From: Symsagittifera roscoffensis
Lineage: Eukaryota > Xenacoelomorpha > Acoela > Convolutidae
Length of the DNA: 64,000 nucleotides
NCBI RefSeq assembly: GCF_963678635.1
Contig: NC_087070.1
Span: forward strand, 30,532,390-30,596,389
Direction: 5' to 3'
Shown: piece by piece, positions 58,707-64,000 of the stretch
Numbering within the stretch: the first letter of the stretch is position 1
How the letters are laid out: every line of letters begins with the position of its first letter
Program-made: the position numbers and the translations under genes
The notes under the pieces: model-generated
What the model saw: only the letters and a program-made list of their open reading frames with translations
What the model was told of the DNA's origin: nothing
Database searches by the model: none

Positions 58707-59179
58707 CTAATGATTATGATGAACACTAGGAAAAACATGGAGCACCCGAACAGTGCGCCTAGAATAGCACTGGACCAGGTCAACTTGGTCGGATGCGAAA
58801 CAAAGTCGCCCAGTTCCTCCGGCTCTTCTGGCTTATTGTCCTGGGCAAACGTATCTTGTCTGACTGTTCGCTTTTTAATCGCCGCTGGGTTGTCATCTCG
58901 ATTTTGAGTCCAAATTTTGTCATCGTTCAGATCAGACAGTTTTCTGTCTTTTTCGTTGTTTTGTTTTTCGTTGAAAAAGGACGTTGAAACTTGAATTCCG
59001 TTTGAATTATAAATAGCTGATGCATTTGATCGATTTTTAATGCCGCCCATCAAAGGAGTTGAAGAAAGTGTTTGAAGCAAAAAGAGCGTGATTAAAAATC
59101 TCCTTGTTGTGAATGAGATATGTTCAGTTGCGAATGTTTTCGTCCCATGCTTTGGGTGTGCATTGCGCGGGTTGCTCAT
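58707..59179 (-). CDS. Membrane protein exon 1: signal/anchor, ectodomain, transmembrane segment
   Basis: The ATG is at 59179-59177 (MSNPRNAHPKHGTKTFATEH), followed by 157 codons open to the donor ATTAG|GTTAGC in phase 2. Features in order: an N-terminal hydrophobic segment, a polar Asn/Asp/Lys-rich ectodomain with a dibasic KKR near residue 103, an acidic PEEPEELGD patch, and a ~22-residue transmembrane helix. The codon pattern and a clean donor right after the membrane span support a real exon. It is only about 250 bp from GCC2 exon 13 on the other strand. Confidence 0.68.
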
Positions 59180-59427
59180 TCAGTTATAATTATGACTCTG
59201 CTAATCAGTTTAATAACAGTCATCAGTCAGGTGATTTTAAACTGTTGTAGAGCGTGAAACTTGATTGAAATTGCAATGAGGCAAATCGAACTTTTGCAAA
59301 AAGGCTGCAGCTGAAGGCGCCTTTAATTGGGAGTAATGAAAAGTTCTAAACAATGTTGACTGCGTTTTCAAAGTTTTCTAATTTAAATGCCAATTTGCAT
59401 AATTGGAAGTAAGTTTGTTTGTTTTAG

Positions 59428-59475
59428 ATTCAATTAGCGGAGGAAGCTCAAAGCTCTGTCAGCCAAAGCGCACAG
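59428..59475 (+). CDS. GCC2: GCC2 exon 13 (last visible)
   Basis: A 48-nt exon of 16 codons, IQLAEEAQSSVSQSAQ, with acceptor GTTTTAG|ATT and donor CAG|GTAATT, phase 0. It is short, but two points support it: the splice sites and phase fit, and vertebrate GCC2 also has KIQLAE right after the segment encoded by exons 11-12. Exons for the remaining C-terminus and GRIP domain are not seen to 64000. Confidence 0.75.
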
Positions 59476-61200
59476 GTAATTCAATTCATTTGATAGCCAC
59501 AATTTTGGGAAGATCTAAACAAAAATATATTACAAATTCATGGCAAATGTCTTTCAAAATAGCAAAATATGGTAATGTAAATGGGTGAAAGATTGCTAAG
59601 AGATGTGAAAATTTCCGGTATCATCAATCATTTTGACGGAATTTAGATTCGAATGCAATAGCAGCTAGTATCGCAGTTTTGAATATCAATGAGTTGTTTG
59701 CCAGAAAACTGTTTTCTGAAGTGTAGCTAGGAAAAGGTGATAGCTGAATGTGTGATTGTTATTTGGACCATTGTCGGCCAATTTGAATCGAAGTTGTCGT
59801 CATTCTAGGGGACATTACAGGGCGCGATATGTATAGATATCAGTTAGTTATCCTGTAAAGTGAGTTACATTTGAAATAAAAGGAAATAGTACAAAATTCG
59901 AGACTCAAGTATAAAATGTTAGATTGAGTGCCAAAATTTCGCCCGCTTCGCTGGTCGTGCTCTTCTTCGCCCGCAATATGTTAGTTTGTTCAGCTTTGAC
60001 CTGGGGGCTAGTTTTGGAAATATAAATTGTATATATTGAAGGAATTCGAATTTGTGCTAGTCAAGGTTATTTTCTTTGCGGGCTAGGAAAGTTGCTTGTA
60101 GCTCTCGCAAGTTCGACAAGAATGTCAAAATTCTAACTTGTAAAATGCAAAATTCGCAGAGGAGACACAACCATCTAAGCAGAAAGGAAATTGTTTCAAG
60201 GGGTGGGTTGGATTATTTGTGTGTACGCGGTCTCACTCTGTCATATTTAGTACTTAGTTAAAATAAACACGGTCTATTCAACTGTCTCTTGATATAATTG
60301 CAGCTGGGGGCAACCAGATATGAGTTATAACACCTAACCTAAAAACTGACAATTCGAGTTGCCTTCATTAAACAGAATGAAAAAAAAGCGAAGTTTGCTG
60401 TTTTTTTGGTCGTAGTTTTTTTTAAGATAATTGATTGGTTGGAGTGAGATTTGTTCAAGAAGTTTGCGAATCATACAAAAAATGCGGTATTTTTCCATTG
60501 ATTTTTTCGACTTTTTGTTACCTCTAGTTTCTGAACCGACAGCAATTGTTCGATTTTTTAATGTATTTGGTCTCCTGTAGTGAATGTATACTTAAACTTG
60601 CCGTTTCAGACATTCAAAATCCTCTCCCTCGAACTTTTCGTTCGCTTCAAAACCCTCTTGGTATAACTTACTTGATTATTGTAATCAGGAATGACCCAAC
60701 TAGTAAAGTATCAACAATTCGAAGACAAAAAGCCATTAAACAGAAAGATTGCATACTTCACCGTGTAGTTTCAAGCTTAAAGTACGCTCGGTTATTTCGA
60801 AATGAAATTGCCAATGTTTGATAACGGCTCTTTAAAATTGATTAAGGTCACTGGACAAGTTCAAAATATTTCAAAAGTTTCAGAATCCGCGGAGACAAAA
60901 ATTTTCACTTAGTTTTGCTTATCACGAAATCTGCAATTAAAAAGAATCATGTGTTAATGAAATTAGCAAAGTTGGTCGTGTGGTATGTTTTTTTTTCCAG
61001 GAAAAAAATGTTAAATTTGTTTCCACTCATGTTGTAATACGATTTTTGGTTTACTTTGAAGCTCGATTGTCAAATTTGTCTTCCAAGTGGCGCTCAAATT
61101 ACGCTAGCTGAGAAAAATATGGAAGTTAATTTAAAAATAGAGATGTATTTCCGTTTCAAAGGTAGGTTTATTGATTAATGATGATATATAATTGTACTTT
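59476..61200 (+). other. GCC2 intron 13, no feature recognised
   Basis: No exon with matching phase and coiled-coil coding was found. Isolated R1-like phrases occur near 60995-61120. Confidence 0.5.
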
Positions 61201-61220
61201 TTAAGTCATGTAATTTTTTT

Positions 61221-61665
61221 CCATGAATTCACATTGAAAATTAGCGATGGAAGAACAGTGATCACAATCGATGATTTAGCGCTAAATACTTACCCAAATA
61301 GCAAGATTGGCTGGTTTGAAAAAAAGATTATCAGAGAATTTTCTTTAAATCAAAATTGCTTCCTGGCGTAATTTGTTTAAATTAAAGAGTCCATGATTTT
61401 TTTTCCATGAATTCACATTGAAAATTAGCGATGGAGAAACAGTGATCACAATCGATGATTTAGCGCTAAATACTCTCTAAGTAGCAAGATTGGCTGGTTT
61501 GAAAAAAATATTATCAGAGAAGTTTCTGTAAATCAAAATTACTTCCTGGCGTAATTTGTTCAAATTGAGTCCATGATTTTTTTCCACGAATTCACATTGA
61601 AAATTAGCGATGGAAGAACAGTGATCACCATCGATGATTTAGCGCTAAATACTTACCCAAGTAGC
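61221..61665. repeat. Tandem repeat, about 180 bp, 2.5 copies
   Basis: CCATGAATTCACATTGAAAA starts at 61221, 61405 and (as CCACGAATTC) 61584. Each unit has ATCGATGATTTAGCGCTAAA with two small palindromes. The last copy is truncated and joins R1-like sequence. Confidence 0.9.
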
Positions 61666-62139
61666 AAATTTCAGCTCAAAAATTGGTAGTGAAAACCGAA
61701 GAGCCTAAAGGGCAAATATTTTTTCTTTGAAATTCGTAAGTTGAAGTTTTCAAAAATAAAAGTTTTGTTTTCTTTCCTTGCGTTCCTTGTCTTGTGTTCA
61801 TCCAATTTACTGTTGGCTATATTTCCAAAATTTAACTAAAGCAGTCATTTTGGGCTCGATTTCATGTAAATTTTTACAGTTCTTTGTGCGTTCGTTTGTA
61901 GATTTTATGCGTGATTTCATAGTTCTTCCGCTATGTTCAAAGTGCCCGGTAGAATAAACAAGCTTAAAGTAAACTTGTTTATCAAATATCGCAGTCTTCT
62001 GAATTGTACAAGGTACCCGCAAGGAGATATATTTTCAAGCAGATTTTTTCTAAATGATTCTAAGCGTCACAGATTGGAGTCCATTAACGCATGATCCTGT
62101 TTATGGATACATAAAGCAAAAAAATTAACACTGATAGCC

Positions 62140-62605
62140 GGTTGCCGTGCAAGAAGCGCAAAATAATGCGACTGCGTTCAAAAAAACTACAAACAGTCGT
62201 TTACGGCTAAGAAATTCAATGAATTGAGACATAATCGACAAAACTTGTCTTAAACAAATGAACGACCAACAAAAAAAAACTAAAATTTTTTCAATAAGTA
62301 TTTTTACCTTTATTTTTGCTCAATATCTCAATTTTTTTTCATTTTGGCAAAGACACGTTAAGGGGAGCTTCGAAAACCAGTTTTCCTTTTGATAAATTCA
62401 ACTTTTTCTTAGTCTAAGTTACCTACATTTTCGAAAAAAAAGTTACTCGCTCGCTCTACTCATTCGAAAAAAAATGGGAACTCAAAAAATTTTGAGCCGG
62501 TTTTTCTCGACATTGGGACGTTTGCGGTACCTGATTTTGCGTGGAGAAAAACACTTAATCACACACGGCAAAATTCCTTCCCATTTTTCAATGGTCGGAA
62601 CAATG
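62140..62605 (-). mobile_element. Family I non-autonomous element, reverse
   Basis: In reverse it begins TTGTTCCGACCATTGAAAAA and ends with GCGCTTCTTGCACGGCAACC followed by GGCTATCA. The core shows CTCCACGCAAAATCAGGTAC and GTCGAGAAAAACCGG, shared with copies at 37.6, 39.8 and 50.3 kb. Confidence 0.65.
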
Positions 62606-62895
62606 AGCCGTTCTTCACATGGCAATTATATTCTCTAGGCCATTTTCTCTGGAAATTCTTCGCCTTGAATTTTTTAACATATTATTTAGGTCAAGAGGTG
62701 CGTTGTCGATTGTTATCTGGCATTTAAAATACGGATAACATAATTCAAATTTTTTTGTGGGTAATTTCACTTGTTTTGAATTAACCACCAAAGAACATTC
62801 AGTAAACAGTCTTTTTCTCTGCCGTGCTTTACAGAAATGGGCCCTACAATATTTCCGGGCGCTACAAAAATGTATTAAGTTTCCCATTTTTTTTA

Positions 62896-63260
62896 TTAAG
62901 AGTCGATGAACGTAGTTCAATCTCTTATGTGGGTCACGATTATTTTTTTCTGAAAAAGTCTTAAACTTTGTCTCATTTTTTCGCAGTTTGATTTCTTTTC
63001 AAGTTCTGTTTATTTTTGTTAAAAGGAAGGCAAGCTCCACTATCGTACTCCAAAAATGAAAAATCAAGAAAAATGTGATCGAATTCTTGTTTCGAAAGTG
63101 GAATTCAATTTTCGGATTTCCCAGCGAAATAAAATTTTAACTTATTTATCCAGATTTCTCAAATTGGCTTAATTTTATCAAAAAAGGGCTATTCATTCAT
63201 TTTCCAGAAAAGCTAAGACCTAAAGGATATCTACTTTTTTCTTTAAATTTCGAAAGTGAG
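62896..63260 (+). repeat. Dispersed repeat R1
   Basis: It begins AAGAGTCGATGAACGTAGTT and CAATCTCTTATGTGGGTC, followed by TTTCCCAGCGAAATAAAA and the usual R1 order. The first bases (AAGAGT / ACTCTT-type) form a short terminal hairpin, also seen in the copy at about 148-180. Confidence 0.7.
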
Positions 63261-63372
63261 ATTTTTCAAAAAACAACTCAATATTTTTTCTCTTATTGTT
63301 ACATCAAAGTTAAATTTCGAAAGTGAGATTTTGCAAAAAACAACTCAATATTTTTTCTCTTATTGTTACATC
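63244..63372. repeat. 67-bp tandem duplication
   Basis: AATTTCGAAAGTGAGATTTT and the following bases to TTACATC are repeated once, 67 bp apart. Confidence 0.85.
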
Positions 63373-63822
63373 GGCGTGATATCAAAGTTACGATCAAACT
63401 TCAAAATTACTGCGTCGAAATTTTGTGGTTCTTGGAATGAGGGAAGCTCAATTTCACTTCTATTGATTGTGGTTTGCTGTTTAAGGGGAAAAAAATCTTT
63501 AACTCTGTCGTCATCGTCTTTTTACCTTGTTGGGATGACTGTTGATTTCATTTGAGCTGGCGTCCTAAACTTGTTTATCAAATGGTGGAAAAACAACAAA
63601 ACTGGAAACACCTGCAGAAAATGAGTTTCATGTTTAATTTCGAACATGAATGTCAATTTTCAGAATTACTCTGATTGATTTGGTTTTTTGAAACTGTTAA
63701 TTAAGAAGAGCGAAATGATTTTCTTTATACATCAAGCATCAATTATACATCACCACATCAAACATATGTATAAATTTATGAAAGCCCTTAGGTATATATG
63801 CTTTTTTAGTTTACTTCACATT

Positions 63823-64000
63823 AAGCGGATATTTAATCCGTCTTAGAAATTGTTCCAAATTGGTTCAAAGAAGCTGATTTGCCATAATTGATTTGTTACA
63901 AGGAGCGAAATCTATCAATTTGTACTTTATATGGCGTGTGGGGGAATGATTTTCAAAAAAATTTCAAATTTTAGAAAAAATGTTTTTTATATATATATAT
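63823..64000 (+). mobile_element. Family II element fragment cut by window edge
   Basis: AAGCGGATATTTAATCCGTC then GTTCCAAATTGGTTCAAAGA and TTATATGGCGTGTGGGGG match 684-850 of the first family II copy closely. An (AT)n run follows at the very end (about 63989-64000). Confidence 0.7.

Larger units (their letters stand above)
47279..59179 (-). other. Gene span: unrecognised single-pass membrane protein, at least 2 exons
   Basis: I do not recognise this protein. Exon 1 (59179..58707) and exon 2 (47525..47279) join in matching phase (phase 2) to give 240 codons. Residues 28-41 (FLITLFLLQTLSS) look like a signal peptide or signal anchor after a long basic N-terminal region. Two overlapping N-glycosylation sequons (NRS, NAS) follow at residues 49-54. 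The main transmembrane segment is about 136-157, ending FLVFIIII. After the splice comes RKLRKCRRLAYG, a basic stop-transfer sequence, as expected for a type I protein with a cytoplasmic tail. The tail ends at phase 0 and further exons should exist. The joining is inference, because an 11 kb intron full of duplicated repeats lies between the two exons. Confidence 0.5.
1..59475 (+). other. GCC2: Gene span: golgin GCC2/GCC185 orthologue, 13 exons, both ends outside window
   Basis: This is a long coiled-coil tethering protein of the trans-Golgi. In animals GCC2 captures transport vesicles coming from endosomes and binds small GTPases through a C-terminal GRIP domain. Three diagnostic stretches are visible: SKLESLPKEELIRYVKKQ at the start, matching the conserved N-terminus of GCC2; NQKLKQLALKSKKEIQSL in exon 7; and KMKQLLLKQKKELEELRK in exon 11. 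The last two match two similar segments of vertebrate GCC2 in the same order. Exon 13 begins IQLAE right after exon 12, again as in the vertebrate protein. All twelve intron phases agree and the 1641 visible codons are open throughout, close to the roughly 1,700 aa of vertebrate GCC2. The start codon and the GRIP domain are outside the window. Introns 1, 7 and 12 are 10-18 kb and each contains a minus-strand gene. Confidence 0.9.

Noticed and set aside
41375-59427. Additional GCC2 exons inside intron 12
   Set aside because: None found with matching phase and coil-like coding; exons 12 and 13 are already adjacent in the vertebrate protein order.
60546-60821. 91-codon plus-strand open frame
   Set aside because: The composition is not clearly coding, it is not a coiled coil as GCC2 would need, and no domain is recognised. 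A transposon relic is possible but cannot be supported.
62615-62920. 101-codon minus-strand open frame
   Set aside because: It lies between a family I element and an R1 copy, has no recognisable motif, and its end overlaps R1.

Overview
This is a eukaryotic window, almost certainly from an animal. It is AT-rich and rich in repeats. Coding sequence lies in small exons with GT/AG boundaries, separated by introns of about 90 bp to 18 kb. The recognisable proteins (a GRIP-type golgin, a SNAP-25-type SNARE with a cysteine cluster, and an axonemal dynein light-chain domain protein) point to a ciliated metazoan. The sequence alone does not identify the lineage.

One large plus-strand gene spans most of the window. 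It is the orthologue of the trans-Golgi golgin GCC2/GCC185. Thirteen exons join in frame from position 1 to 59475 (1..130, 18015..18109, 18399..18482, 19462..19545, 19802..19915, 20149..23752, 23847..23947, 33895..34005, 38248..38475, 38827..38971, 40387..40487, 41297..41374, 59428..59475), giving 1641 codons. The start codon lies before position 1. The C-terminal GRIP domain is not visible and should lie beyond the right edge.

Three other genes sit on the minus strand inside its introns. Intron 1 holds a complete three-exon SNAP-25-like gene (1177..4246, 232 aa). Intron 7 holds a five-exon gene with an axonemal dynein light-chain (p28/DNALI1-type) domain (29628..32421, 398 aa model). Intron 12 holds at least two exons of an unrecognised single-pass membrane protein (47279..59179).

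The rest is intronic and mostly repeats. From left to right: dispersed elements with TGTTCCGAC/GTCGGAACA ends; decayed repeats at 5-9.5 kb; an ~80-85 bp satellite (11.4-13.0 kb), a 14-bp minisatellite (13.87-14.45 kb) and a ~155 bp satellite (14.5-15.65 kb); a fold-back element at 17.0-17.2 kb; a 1520 bp duplication running into a ~450/470 bp satellite (24.5-29.25 kb); tRNA-derived SINE-like copies (41.8-44.3 kb); a 218 bp palindrome-bearing tandem repeat (44.9-45.45 kb); a nearly identical 4.1 kb tandem duplication (48.24-56.43 kb) followed by an overlapping 803 bp duplication; and a ~180 bp triplet (61.2-61.67 kb).

GCC2 and SNAP-25 both act in membrane traffic (Golgi tethering and SNARE-driven fusion), and the dynein-domain protein belongs to cilia. 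The nesting is clear from the sequence; any functional link between host and nested genes is speculation. I see no prokaryotic operon, CRISPR array, intact transposase or reverse transcriptase.
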